Positions 44,073 to 53,320 of a stretch of 64,000 nt of DNA are shown piece by piece. A program made the translations under genes and the position numbers. The stretch comes from Desulfotalea sp. (GTDB lineage: Bacteria > Desulfobacterota > Desulfobulbia > Desulfobulbales > Desulfocapsaceae), in NCBI GenBank assembly GCA_002733995.1, contig NVXR01000002.1, positions 217,074 to 281,073 on the forward strand. The letters run 5' to 3'. How positions within the stretch are numbered: the stretch's first letter is position 1; the number at the start of each line of letters is the position of its first letter. The notes beneath the pieces are model-generated. The model saw only the letters and a program-made list of their open reading frames with translations. It ran no database searches and was not told the origin of the DNA.

Positions 44073-44207
44073 TTACTTTTTTTTCTTCTTTTCTTCACAG
44101 CTTTCAGCTTGGGGACATGCCCCACAGTTTCCAGCAGCAGGACACTTCTTACAATACTTGTCCTTTTTTTTATACTTCCCACAACATTTTTTCTTTTTCT
44201 TCGGCAC
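44073..44207 (-). CDS. 44-residue Cys- and Lys-rich mini-protein
   Basis: A small open frame: a Lys block (PKKKKK), a Cys core (CCGKY, YCKKCPAAGNCGACPQ, ESC; seven Cys in all) and a final KKKKK. It has no signal peptide. The spacing C-x2-C...C-x2-C could hold zinc or an Fe-S cluster, and the two Lys ends could bind nucleic acid or a polyanion such as polyphosphate. GTG 44207 has GAGG 6 bases ahead; an in-frame ATG at 44219 lacks a site. It lies 78 bases after the ParA gene and 62 bases before the FAD oxidoreductase. I do not recognise a family. Confidence 0.6.
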   Translation of the reverse strand: MPKKKKKCCGKYKKKDKYCKKCPAAGNCGACPQAESCEEKKKKK

Positions 44208-44285
44208 AGCTAACCTCATTTAGCGTGGGACGTATGTCTTCAAGCGCGTACTTGAAAACAGTACAATGTTCATGGACAATACGAC

Positions 44286-45035
44286 TTAGAGTATTCCTGC
44301 CTTAGCCTCAATATCTTTCCACATTTTTGCATAAACATTTCCCATGGAATTTTTATTTGCATAGGTCGTTACTGGAGCTCTGTGAACGCCCATCCGCTCA
44401 ATCTCGGTGGAAAAAGGTACATAAGATTTAAGTAAGTTCTTATATTTTTTTCGCAACGTTAACATGCTCTCTTTATGCAATTTTTTACTCAACTGCACCA
44501 TGGAAAAAAATGGGAGTAATTTCTTCTTCTGATAGCCATTTTCATCGAAAAAAGCATACAGTTGATCAAGCGTACGCAGGGACAAGGTAGTTGGGATTAC
44601 CGGGACGACAACCCTATCTGCTGTTTTAAAAACATTTTCTGAAAGCAAAGAAATGTTTGGCGGACAATCCAAAATGATCACATCATAATCACCGCCTACG
44701 GCCTTAAGGGCCTTTTTCAGACGGGACCTGCTATTCTTCATCCGTGACAAAAAGATATCAAAATCTTTAAAGGTAAGATTGGCTGGAACAAGATCGAGAT
44801 TGTCGTAATCACTTGCCCTGATCGCATCAACAAAACGCTCAACATCCTTAAAAAATGCCCGATCTTTTAATTTTCTAGATGGTTTTATACGAAAATAAAA
44901 GCCGGATGCCCCTTGGGGATCAAGATCACAAAGCAGGGTGCGTTTTCCACTCATGGCACTGGCGTAGGCAAGATTGACAGACGTAGCTGTCTTACCAACA
45001 CCACCCTTATTGCTGTAACAGGCAATAATTTTCAT
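44286..45035 (-). CDS. ParA/MinD-type ATPase
   Basis: A 249-residue ParA-family protein without an added HTH. The deviant Walker A is KGGVGKTATS (about residues 10-19), LLCDLDPQG is the A' motif and VIILDCPPN the Walker B. ParA proteins dimerise with ATP on the nucleoid and move cargo. No parB-like gene or parS-like repeat is beside it; instead it follows the CHAD gene with no gap (TAA then ATG). By analogy to McdA/carboxysome or PpfA systems, the cargo could be a granule, here polyphosphate; that is inference. Confidence 0.88.
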   Translation of the reverse strand: MKIIACYSNKGGVGKTATSVNLAYASAMSGKRTLLCDLDPQGASGFYFRIKPSRKLKDRAFFKDVERFVDAIRASDYDNLDLVPANLTFKDFDIFLSRMKNSRSRLKKALKAVGGDYDVIILDCPPNISLLSENVFKTADRVVVPVIPTTLSLRTLDQLYAFFDENGYQKKKLLPFFSMVQLSKKLHKESMLTLRKKYKNLLKSYVPFSTEIERMGVHRAPVTTYANKNSMGNVYAKMWKDIEAKAGIL

Positions 45036-46562
45036 TTACGCTTCCCCCTTCTTCTGAAATAACTCTTTAAATAACAAGCGTGTCTCCTCGCTGTTAAAAT
45101 GGATGAAGTTTTTCACCACCTGGGTACGTTCTTTCTTCTGCATGCTGTACAGCATTGCGGTCAAAGCACCGATAGCTTCAGTAAGCTGCATCTCATCACC
45201 CTTAAAACTCCCGAGCTCGTGGTCTAAAATTTGGCGTAGAAATGTCTGCTGCACGGAGTAGTCATTAAATCTGCCAAGATTATCCTGCAACACCTTCAGC
45301 GTCTTAATGATTTGTCTGACACCGTCCTGATCATACAGTGGTGTAAAAAACTCCATCAGATAGCGAAGCTTTTTGCAGCTGATCCGAAGCTCATGCACCA
45401 CTTCATCCCTCGTCGACCTGTTTATAGTGCCAGCAATACGACATACTTGAGAATAACGTTTAAGTACCAGCTTACTTGCAAGAAGCTTTGACGGTAGTTT
45501 TCCTTTAGGGCCAAGGGATAGATTTGCACTGTCCATAAACAATTTATTCAAACTATCTACCTGGCGTTCATATGCCTTGCTCTGAAGGATCTTTTTTACT
45601 TTTTTCAGCTCTTTTTTTCTCTCATTGGCCAGATAAGCAAACAACAAGGTTAATCCAGCAAGAGACGGCTCTGGGACCATTGTAAAGTAATGATCTTTTT
45701 CCATGAGATAGACATCAAGGTCTCGCAGGCGATTGGTGCCCTGCATAATTGCTGAAAACTCAGATTTCAGCTGACGGGTTATCTCCCCATCATAAACACC
45801 TTTAAAAAGACTGAGAACAGAACGTACCTTGCGAAAGCTGACTCTATAGTCATGGAGAAATTCAGTATCGTAATCCCCAATCACCCCCGACTCATTGGCC
45901 CTCGCAACCAGCATAAATGCACTGATTATCCTGGCGGCTGTCTCACTTGCGACTGCGTCCGCATCTAAATGAAGTTCAGGTTTATTGGTATAGTTGTACC
46001 GTTTTATCGCTAGCAAACGGTAAATTTCAGAACCATTATCCAGGGCAATGGCCCCCGCTTGCCCCATAATATCAATGAGGTCTTCAAATGCCCGCTGATA
46101 CCCTCGCATGGAGGTCACAACCCCAAAACTGATGGAGGAATCAGCATGATTGACAGTAAGATTGGTGTACCTGGCTCGGGTTTTCCCCTCATCGTCCAGA
46201 AGAACACCTTTAGTCTGCCGAATTTTCACTTTTGCAACGGTCAAAAATGCCCTCAGGGGGGACACATCAGCCAGAAGCTCCGCGACAGGCCCTGCAGGCA
46301 AGTCACTGGAAAAACGCCATGCCCCCTCTATCTCCTGTTCAACAAAGCATCCTTCTTTGAGGTCTAAAACCACCAACCCACCTTCAAGGCCAAACAACAA
46401 CAGTCTTCTTTTGAGCAGAATATTATCAAAGGTGTCTAAAATCACACCTTCGACTCTTTCACCTTTCTCGTCGCGGATTGTATAGTCCGGGATACCAGCA
46501 AGAGACGTATTAAGCTTCTTGGTCTTTAATGCTGAAGGAACAATATAGACAAATGGCCCCAT
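45036..46562 (-). CDS. CHAD-domain protein with CYTH-like N-terminus
   Basis: A 508-residue protein. Residues about 215-500 are a CHAD domain (conserved histidine alpha-helical domain): FLHDYRVSFRKVRSVLSLFK and VVHELRISCKKLRYLMEFF are its two H-x3-R/K helices, and RLRDLDVYL is typical. The N-terminal 200 residues show faint CYTH character (VILDTFDNILLKRRLLLF, AKVKIRQTKG). CHAD domains bind polyphosphate granules. The gene is sandwiched between an RHH regulator and ParA, and divergent from ppk1. AGGAGG inside the end of the RHH gene serves ATG 46562. Confidence 0.85.
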   Translation of the reverse strand: MGPFVYIVPSALKTKKLNTSLAGIPDYTIRDEKGERVEGVILDTFDNILLKRRLLLFGLEGGLVVLDLKEGCFVEQEIEGAWRFSSDLPAGPVAELLADVSPLRAFLTVAKVKIRQTKGVLLDDEGKTRARYTNLTVNHADSSISFGVVTSMRGYQRAFEDLIDIMGQAGAIALDNGSEIYRLLAIKRYNYTNKPELHLDADAVASETAARIISAFMLVARANESGVIGDYDTEFLHDYRVSFRKVRSVLSLFKGVYDGEITRQLKSEFSAIMQGTNRLRDLDVYLMEKDHYFTMVPEPSLAGLTLLFAYLANERKKELKKVKKILQSKAYERQVDSLNKLFMDSANLSLGPKGKLPSKLLASKLVLKRYSQVCRIAGTINRSTRDEVVHELRISCKKLRYLMEFFTPLYDQDGVRQIIKTLKVLQDNLGRFNDYSVQQTFLRQILDHELGSFKGDEMQLTEAIGALTAMLYSMQKKERTQVVKNFIHFNSEETRLLFKELFQKKGEA

Positions 46563-46568
46563 ATTATT

Positions 46569-46724
46569 TCACCTCCTGAGTTTATTTTTTTCTATATAAT
46601 TTTTAACCAAAGCCTCAACAATGGCCTGTAAACTTGTCTCTTGCTCCACAGCAAGCAACTTTAGCTCTTTCAAGACTTTAGCATCAAGGCGAAGGGAGGT
46701 ACTCTTTTTCTTTTCTTTTGTCAT
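46569..46724 (-). CDS. 51-residue ribbon-helix-helix protein
   Basis: A short RHH/CopG-type protein: the beta strand KSTSLRLDAKVLKEL, then helices LKLLAVEQETS and LQAIVEALVKNYIEKNK. RHH dimers bind palindromic DNA. GAGGAG lies before ATG 46724. It is the first gene of the RHH-CHAD-ParA operon, and its stop overlaps the CHAD ribosome site. Two palindromes just upstream (46753-46784) are likely operators. It may be a regulator or a DNA-binding adaptor for the ParA system. Confidence 0.78.
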   Translation of the reverse strand: MTKEKKKSTSLRLDAKVLKELKLLAVEQETSLQAIVEALVKNYIEKNKLRR

Positions 46725-47166
46725 CCTACTCTCCTCACGAGGAATCACTCCTTGACGTCATGCTATCATGTTCTGATGACATCAAAAGTAAATTACTCTA
46801 CTTTACATATAATTAAATCCCCTTTCTTCCCCCCCCATTACAGTCAGCTCAAGGCGTGACTATTGTCACGGTTCTCCGCACGCCGACATCAGCATCTGTA
46901 ACAGTTCTCCAATGTTCATCAGGCCATTCACCTGGAAATGTAAGCCATAGGACTGCTCGTTACAAAGACCACAATGGCGGTGCTTGGAGTGCTGGCAGAA
47001 TAGTTAGACAAAACTGTACCTTCTCCGAGTTAACATTATAGCTTTTCAGAAAAATCTGTTAAAACATGAAGGATGGAGTGCAATATGTGATAACCTTACC
47101 TAGAAACTCAAATAAACCCGCAGCCATATAGGCCTGCTGACAGACACCATCGACATAGAGATACCT
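46725..47166. other. Divergent intergenic region between the polyP operon and ppk1
   Basis: A 442-bp region. It holds two palindromes near the RHH start, a CGTGAC-TATT-GTCACG hairpin at 46855-46870, a C-run at 46830-46837 and a 61-codon open frame (46856-47041) without recognisable family. Both promoters must be here. Confidence 0.5.
46753..46784. promoter_or_regulatory. Palindromic operator pair upstream of the RHH gene
   Basis: TGACGTCA (46753-46760, perfect palindrome) and TGATGACATCA (46774-46784, near-perfect) sit 29-60 bases upstream of the RHH start, the place and shape expected for an autoregulatory RHH repressor. Confidence 0.5.
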
Positions 47167-49344
47167 ATGAAGCCAGAGACGCCCGCTGCCCCACAGCAAA
47201 CTTTCGACCTTAAATCCACCGAGTGGTACCTTAACCGGGAGCTCACTTGGCTTGAATTTAACAAACGTGTTTTACATGAGGGACAGGATGAAAGAAATCC
47301 CCTTCTTGAACGGGTGTTCTTCCTTGCAATAGTTGGTTCCAATCTCGATGAATTCTTCATGAAACGAATCGGGGGACTCAAACAACAGGTAGGGGCAAGT
47401 GTTAAGAAGCTTTCCATAGACGGACGTCTGCCCCAAGAACAGATCGACAGCTGCTACAATTCCGTTCGGCAAATTCTAGACCAGCAACTGAACTTGGAAA
47501 AAGAGTTACAACAGCTCCTGGCTAAAGAAAAGATATTCCTCTTGCAATATTCTGATCTTACCCCAAGAGATAAACGCAGTATTGACACCTATTTTGTCAA
47601 TGAAATTTACCCGCTGTTAACTCCCCAAGGTATGGACCCAGCCCACCCATTCCCTTTTATATCTAACTTATCCATCAACCTGCTGGTGAGTTGTCACTAT
47701 CCCGGCAATGATCACAGCTACCTTAATCGTATTAAGATTCCAACCAGTTCCGAGATGCCTCGTTTTATAAAAGTGGGTAAAACGAGCACCTATATCCTCG
47801 TGGAAGATCTGGTTGCAAACAATATGGAACTTCTTCTCCCCGGGATGGAAATAGAGACTTGTGAAACATTCAGGGTGACCAGGAATGCAATTACAGAGCG
47901 ACACGAAGAACAAGCCAACGACCTCCTCGGCATGATTGAAACGGCTCTTCGTGATCGAAAATTTGCAGAAATTGTCCGCCTGGAAGTCGAGCCCACCATG
48001 CTGGACTTGCATAAAGGTAAGCTCGCAGCCGAGCTTGGTGTCGATGAAAGCATGGATGTATTCGAGGTAGATGGCATCATTGGGGTACGGGACCTCTTTG
48101 AAATCACCGCAATAGATAGAGCAGACCTGCACTTCAGCCAACACCACCCCACCGACAACCCGGACCTGCTCGGCGACGCGCCCAACATCTTCCACACCAT
48201 TCGAGAACATAACGACATCCTCCTGCAACACCCCTATGAATGTTTTGACACCTCCGTCGAACGTTTTCTAAAGGAGGCGAGCCAGGATCCTAAGGTACTC
48301 GCCATCAAGATGACCCTGTACCGAACGGCTAAAGATTCGAAAATTATTCAATACCTTATTGATGCTGCCCAAAATGGTAAACAGGTGGCCGTTGTTGTAG
48401 AACTCATGGCCCGATTTGACGAATCTGCAAACATCAGATGGGCCGGTTTTTTAGAAGAAGCCGGTATCCACGTGACCTACGGCGTCGTCGGCCTGAAAAC
48501 CCATTCAAAACTTATTTTTGTTATCCGTAAAGATTACAACGGATTACGACGCTACGCACATATTGGCACGGGCAACTACCATGCGGGCACCGCTAGGGCC
48601 TACGTCGACCTCGGCCTCCTCACCTGTAATGCCAAGATAGGGGCCGATCTTACCGAACTGTTTAACTATCTGACCAGCGGCTACACCCCGATGCGTCAAT
48701 ACAACAAACTGCTCCCATCTCCCAAGCTCCTCAAAAAAGCCCTACTCAACAAGATTGCGAGGGAGATCAACTATGTCAAAAATCAAGAGATAGGTCTCAT
48801 CCAATTCAAATCTAATGCCCTGGAAGACCGTGATATAGTAGAGGCCTTGTACAAAGCCTCCCAGGCTGGAGTTCATATAGACCTTATAATTAGAGACACA
48901 TGTCGCCTGCGTCCAGGCATAATTGGTCTATCTGAAAATATCAGAGTAATCTCCATTGTCGGAAGATTTTTAGAACATACCCGGATCTTTTATTTTAAAA
49001 ACAACGGTGATGATGAGTACTTTATCGGCTCTGCCGATCTTATGAAGCGTAACCTGGAAAGTAGGGTAGAAGTTTGTACCCCCATTGAATCAGCCAAGAA
49101 TAAAAAGCTATTGCGGGAGCTACTCGACCTCCAGTTAAGTAATACGCGTAATGTCTGGGAAATGGACAGTACAGGTGGCTATACCCAACTTCAGTCAACA
49201 GGTAAAAAAGAGAACGTATGCATACACCGTCTCCTCATTGAAAGTGCAGAAAAACGTGCAGCAGCAGGCCAGAAAGCTCTTGCCAGAAAAAGAAGTAAGA
49301 AAAAGTTACCCAGCAGATCGTCCGGTAAAAAACGGACAAAATAA
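47167..49344 (+). CDS. ppk1: Polyphosphate kinase 1
   Basis: A 725-residue PPK1, which polymerises the gamma-phosphate of ATP into polyphosphate. The N-terminal domain begins WYLNRELTWLEFNKRVL; FFMKRIGGLKQQV follows. The two catalytic histidines are H446 (GLKTHSKLIF) and H465 (RYAHIGTGNYH), 19 residues apart as in E. coli PPK (H435 and H454). The Lys/Arg-rich tail (after about 690) is unusual and may bind polyP or nucleic acid. It is divergent from the RHH-CHAD-ParA operon and followed at 21 bases by the epimerase gene. Confidence 0.96.
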   Translation: MKPETPAAPQQTFDLKSTEWYLNRELTWLEFNKRVLHEGQDERNPLLERVFFLAIVGSNLDEFFMKRIGGLKQQVGASVKKLSIDGRLPQEQIDSCYNSVRQILDQQLNLEKELQQLLAKEKIFLLQYSDLTPRDKRSIDTYFVNEIYPLLTPQGMDPAHPFPFISNLSINLLVSCHYPGNDHSYLNRIKIPTSSEMPRFIKVGKTSTYILVEDLVANNMELLLPGMEIETCETFRVTRNAITERHEEQANDLLGMIETALRDRKFAEIVRLEVEPTMLDLHKGKLAAELGVDESMDVFEVDGIIGVRDLFEITAIDRADLHFSQHHPTDNPDLLGDAPNIFHTIREHNDILLQHPYECFDTSVERFLKEASQDPKVLAIKMTLYRTAKDSKIIQYLIDAAQNGKQVAVVVELMARFDESANIRWAGFLEEAGIHVTYGVVGLKTHSKLIFVIRKDYNGLRRYAHIGTGNYHAGTARAYVDLGLLTCNAKIGADLTELFNYLTSGYTPMRQYNKLLPSPKLLKKALLNKIAREINYVKNQEIGLIQFKSNALEDRDIVEALYKASQAGVHIDLIIRDTCRLRPGIIGLSENIRVISIVGRFLEHTRIFYFKNNGDDEYFIGSADLMKRNLESRVEVCTPIESAKNKKLLRELLDLQLSNTRNVWEMDSTGGYTQLQSTGKKENVCIHRLLIESAEKRAAAGQKALARKRSKKKLPSRSSGKKRTK

Positions 49345-49365
49345 CTCGCCTAAAAAACGATCTGA

Positions 49366-50799
49366 ATGCACAGAGGAAAGACGATTAATTTATTTGAACA
49401 CCATTCCAGCTACCCGTGTAGCGCCAAACAACTCCACGCGTGGCACAGTAGATATGGAGCACTTGAACGGCTTTTACCTCCTTGGGAAAAGACTAAAATC
49501 ATATCACGCCAGGGAGGGATAGACCCCGGTGGCCGGGTCGTACTAAAAATGCGTTCCGGCCCATTCCCTTTTCACTTCCATGCCCACCATGTGGAGAATA
49601 TACCGGGCGTAATGTTTCGGGATATTCAGGAGAAAGGGCCCTTTGCCAGCTGGTCACACTCGCATTTTTTTACGGATACAGAACGAGGATCAAACCTATA
49701 CGACAAGGTTGAATACAGCCTGCCCTTTGAAAAAAGACTACCAGCCTTTCTTAAAAACCATGTACACAAAAGTCTACAGCAGGTTTTCCAGCACCGGCAG
49801 AGTATTATTAGTGAAGACATAAAAGTACACTTGAGATGCAGCGCAAAACCACTAAGAATCCTGATTTCAGGGAGTAGTGGCGTTCTTGGCCAAGAACTCA
49901 TACCGTTTCTTACAACCGGTGGTCACAAGGTCTGGACTCTGGTTCGCAGGCAACCCGACAGTGGCAAAAACGAGATATTCTGGGATCCAGAAAACAACAT
50001 CCTAGAAGCCGCGCAGCTCCCTGAGCTGGATGCTATAATCCATCTTGCAGGTGAGTATATCGGTCTTTCCAGATGGTCAGAAGAAAAGAAGCAACGGGTG
50101 GTCAACAGCCGTGTAGCAGGAACAACCCTTATCAGCCGGGTAATCAGCTCTCTTAAGGTCAAACCTAAGGTGTTTCTCTGTGCGTCGGCTGTCGGCTATT
50201 ATGGCAATACCAGCCAGATAAATCTTAACGAAACCCAGCCCCAGGGTTCTGATTTTATCTCTGAGGTGTGCGGACGCTGGGAGGCATCAGCAACGGCGGC
50301 CCAAGATGCCAATATTCGGACCATCTTTCTGCGTTTGGGCGTAGGACTCACCCCCCGAGGCGGTGCCCTGGAAAAGATTTTGCAAACATCACCCCTAGGA
50401 TTTATGCGTCGTTTTGGCTCGGGTAACCAGTATATCAGCTGGATCAGCACGGACGACATGATCTCAGCCATGCTCCACTGCCTTGCCTGCGAATCGCTAC
50501 AGGGACCTGTAAACATTGCATCTCCCGAGCCTGTAACCAATAGCCAATTTATGCGAACGCTTGCTACAATAGCAAAGCGCCCCCTACTCCTGCCTATTCC
50601 TGCATCGTTACTCAAAATCGTATATGGACAGATGGCGTCTGAAATAATACTTTCCGGGTGTCATGTCTCAGCCAAAAAACTCATAGAATCCGGTTTTCAA
50701 TTCCGCCACCCAAGCCTTGAGCTTGCACTGAAAAAATTACTTGGTAAGGACAAATTTGCCCAACCCACTTCTTTTAACATGGAATACAGTAGTGAATAA
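49366..50799 (+). CDS. TIGR01777 epimerase with N-terminal SRPBCC-like domain
   Basis: A 477-residue two-domain protein. Residues about 1-150 are a polyketide-cyclase/SRPBCC-like domain (AWHSRYGALERLLPPWE, FHAHHVENIPGVMFRDIQEKG). Residues 160-460 are a Rossmann-fold NAD-dependent epimerase of the YfcH/TIGR01777 type (ILISGSSGVLGQEL, HLAGE, SAVGYYG, YISWISTDDM). The reaction is unknown. ATG 49366 lacks a ribosome site, while AGAGGA lies inside codons 3-5; the true start may be slightly downstream. It is coupled to the membrane protein gene by an 8-base overlap. Confidence 0.82.
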   Translation: MHRGKTINLFEHHSSYPCSAKQLHAWHSRYGALERLLPPWEKTKIISRQGGIDPGGRVVLKMRSGPFPFHFHAHHVENIPGVMFRDIQEKGPFASWSHSHFFTDTERGSNLYDKVEYSLPFEKRLPAFLKNHVHKSLQQVFQHRQSIISEDIKVHLRCSAKPLRILISGSSGVLGQELIPFLTTGGHKVWTLVRRQPDSGKNEIFWDPENNILEAAQLPELDAIIHLAGEYIGLSRWSEEKKQRVVNSRVAGTTLISRVISSLKVKPKVFLCASAVGYYGNTSQINLNETQPQGSDFISEVCGRWEASATAAQDANIRTIFLRLGVGLTPRGGALEKILQTSPLGFMRRFGSGNQYISWISTDDMISAMLHCLACESLQGPVNIASPEPVTNSQFMRTLATIAKRPLLLPIPASLLKIVYGQMASEIILSGCHVSAKKLIESGFQFRHPSLELALKKLLGKDKFAQPTSFNMEYSSE

Positions 50800-51931
50800 A
50801 TCATTTAAGGTTGCCCTGTGGTGCATCATGATAACAGCACTCTCCTGTGGCTTTCTTCATCACCTCATTCCACCCACGGTGATGAATTTTGAACGATTAC
50901 ACATCTTTCTTTTCAACCTAGTAAGCGGGGGGACACTACTTGTTTACTTCACAGAAAACACCAGAAGCCTCAGTAAGAAGGGGCTTGCATTTTTGCTTCT
51001 TTCACTCCTCTTCGCCTTCTGCGCATTCATGGAATGGTACGCCGCAGCCCTTATAATTCCTCTGGTACTGTCAGTAATCATCGAGTCCGTACGTGTCGGG
51101 CATTTCGGCGGCGGCCTGCCAAAGGCCCTTTTTTCAAAGGACGAATCCACCTCAAGAAAATTTCATCAGGCCTCACTCCTCTGCCTCTCCATGGGACTTG
51201 GTATCTCCAGCCTCGCCATTTTAAACAGCGAATACACCCATTGGTTTAGTCTTGAGAAACTTACTCTTGATACATTTTTTCTCGGTTTTTCATTTCCCAT
51301 TTCACTCATAAGTATGTCCGTCATCTTTGCACTTATGAAAAACAACAGCTCACCGCAGTCACACTGCCTTAAAGAAATTTCTTTTTGGGTTATTAATCTT
51401 GGGGTGATCATCTTCTTTCTTTTTATTCTCGCAAACTGGTTTATCCCCCAGATTTTCATTGCCACGCTCCTCTTTTTGACCGTAAGCCTTATCCTCTACC
51501 TTTACTGGCAACAGGGGATGAAATTGCAACAAAAGGCGTTTCTTACCTCCGGCATCCTCTTTCTGGTGATCACATCCATCACAGGGATTATGTACATTTT
51601 TCTGGAATTCTCTGACTCATACAGCCACGAAAGCGCCCTACCTCTTCTCAGAATGCACGCCTTTACAGCACTCTACGGCTGGAACCTCAGCGGCCTCGCG
51701 GTAATCAGCAGACATGGTGACTTCCCCATCAGACTGCATTCACAAAAAGTACTCATCCTCCACTGGGTAACAGTACTGATTCTCTGCCCATTGGGATATT
51801 TTTATCCAATTCCGGCATTCGCGGCTGTGATTTGTTACGGATGGCTCCTCTACATCCTCCTCTTTAACCACGGAAAAGTTGATATGGGCATGGTATCTGC
51901 TGAAGACAAGGTACTCCATGAAGGGCTCTGA
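50792..51931 (+). CDS. Multi-spanning membrane protein, unknown function
   Basis: About 379 residues with roughly ten to eleven hydrophobic helices and short loops. It resembles proteins annotated only as YndJ-like or hypothetical; I cannot name a transporter motif. A helix reading FTALYGWNLSGLAVISRH and the ending FNHGKVDMG are its most distinctive parts. GTG 50792 is inside the epimerase stop region, and the longer frame from 50741 would overlap that gene by 59 bases. It is probably co-expressed with the epimerase. Confidence 0.6.
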   Translation: MNKSFKVALWCIMITALSCGFLHHLIPPTVMNFERLHIFLFNLVSGGTLLVYFTENTRSLSKKGLAFLLLSLLFAFCAFMEWYAAALIIPLVLSVIIESVRVGHFGGGLPKALFSKDESTSRKFHQASLLCLSMGLGISSLAILNSEYTHWFSLEKLTLDTFFLGFSFPISLISMSVIFALMKNNSSPQSHCLKEISFWVINLGVIIFFLFILANWFIPQIFIATLLFLTVSLILYLYWQQGMKLQQKAFLTSGILFLVITSITGIMYIFLEFSDSYSHESALPLLRMHAFTALYGWNLSGLAVISRHGDFPIRLHSQKVLILHWVTVLILCPLGYFYPIPAFAAVICYGWLLYILLFNHGKVDMGMVSAEDKVLHEGL

Positions 51932-52039
51932 TCTGCCAGAAAAGCAGAACCGTTCCCTCTTCCCCCGCACCCCTGGTAATGGCTAACGCCTCTCAGGGGG
52001 CCACGGCTGGCACACACTTAACGCAGAGGATTTCAACCT

Positions 52040-53089
52040 ATGGATCAAAAACCTCTCCAGAAAAGCATCCTGATCCTCACCACCGGCGGCACCATCGTCT
52101 GCGCCAAAAGTGACGGAGGTTTATACCCCTATTACCAGACAGCTGACTTGCTAAAATGCATCCAACCGTGCAATAAGCAGCACCGTATTTCTGGCAAAAA
52201 GGTCATGAATATCGACAGCTCCAACATGACGCCACAATACTGGCTAACCATTGCCCAGGCTATTGCCGCTGACTACGAGGAGTATGACGGTTTTGTCATC
52301 ACCCACGGTACAGACACCATGGCCTACACCGCGGCTGCCCTAACATATATTCTCTCGGGCTTGATTAAACCGGTGATCATAACCGGGGCGCAATATTCTA
52401 TCGTAGACAGTGAGACGGATGCCATTCAAAACCTCAACGACGCCCTATGTTTTGCAAGTGAGGAACTCGAAGGCGTTTTTATTGCCTTTGACGGTAAGCT
52501 CATCAACGGGACCCGAGCCGTCAAGACAAAAACCAGAAGCTATGATGCCTTCAGAAGTGTCAACTACCCTCCCGTGGCCGCAATAAAACACAACAGGATC
52601 AGCTACAACCAGTCAGTCTGTACTCATTTCCAAAAGCAACAGCATAAGAGGCCACAGTCTCTTCAACCCGCATCATACATTGAAGAAAAAATCTTCGTCC
52701 TCAAACTCTTTCCAGGCCTTAACCCCACAATTTTCGAATATCTTCTGCAAAATATGCACGGGGTAATCATTGAGAGCTACGGGACCGGGGGAGTTACTTC
52801 AGAAATCCTTGATATTGCGTCCAGGGTACACGAACTCACAGCGGCAGGAATCGCTGTTGTCGTCACAACCCAGTGTTTACAAGAAGGAGTTACCCCACAA
52901 CAGTATGCCGTCGGCAGGGCACTGCCCCTTGATAAAATTATCTACGGAAAAGATATGAATACGGAGGCCCTGGTGCCAAAACTCATGTGGGCACTGGGAA
53001 AAACAACCGAGCAAGCGGAGGTCAAACAACTTATGGAAACATCTGTCCAAGACGATATTTTAGCAAATCCCGAACAAGTCTACCTGTAA
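52040..53089 (+). CDS. ansA: Type I (cytoplasmic) L-asparaginase
   Basis: A 349-residue amidohydrolase converting asparagine to aspartate and ammonia. The first catalytic Thr is in LTTGGTIVC and the second in THGTDTMAYTA; ITGAQ and the lysine in VKTKTR region follow, as in AnsA-type enzymes. No signal peptide is present, which supports the cytoplasmic type I enzyme. It stands alone, with a modest hairpin 45-70 bases upstream (51970-51999). Confidence 0.9.
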   Translation: MDQKPLQKSILILTTGGTIVCAKSDGGLYPYYQTADLLKCIQPCNKQHRISGKKVMNIDSSNMTPQYWLTIAQAIAADYEEYDGFVITHGTDTMAYTAAALTYILSGLIKPVIITGAQYSIVDSETDAIQNLNDALCFASEELEGVFIAFDGKLINGTRAVKTKTRSYDAFRSVNYPPVAAIKHNRISYNQSVCTHFQKQQHKRPQSLQPASYIEEKIFVLKLFPGLNPTIFEYLLQNMHGVIIESYGTGGVTSEILDIASRVHELTAAGIAVVVTTQCLQEGVTPQQYAVGRALPLDKIIYGKDMNTEALVPKLMWALGKTTEQAEVKQLMETSVQDDILANPEQVYL

Positions 53090-53276
53090 TGCGTCAGCTG
53101 AAAGGCCATTATCGCATGCAGCACCGACGTATAAAGGATCATCAATGCTGCAAATGTATTGAATAAGGGGGCGAAGCAGATGAGTGGTATTGACTGACAC
53201 CCCGAAGAACCGCGTTAAACCGATGCGCAAGAGTTACACCAAACGGACATACGTCCTCAAGCAACGCCACCGAGAA

Positions 53277-53301
53277 GAACGGGCCAGACCAACGCCCGTT
53301 C
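53277..53301 (-). terminator. Hairpin terminator of the peptide ABC operon
   Basis: GAACGGGC (53277-53284) pairs with GCCCGTTC (53294-53301) around a 9-base loop, 20 bases past the ATPase stop on the minus strand. The T-run after it is short, so it may terminate weakly. Confidence 0.6.
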
Positions 53302-53320
53302 ATAATCTATGAATAAACGC

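Noticed and set aside
44286..45035. Plasmid or chromosome partition locus (parABS)
   Set aside because: No parB gene or parS-type repeats nearby; neighbours are CHAD and ppk1 genes.
46855..46870. Crp/Fnr binding site (CGTGAC-TATT-GTCACG) for ppk1
   Set aside because: The spacing is 4 rather than 6 bases and it lies about 300 bases from the ppk1 start, so I list it only as an inverted repeat in the intergenic region.
46856..47041. 61-codon plus-strand gene before ppk1
   Set aside because: No recognisable family and no ribosome site; it lies in a divergent promoter region. It could be a remnant, but I cannot support it.
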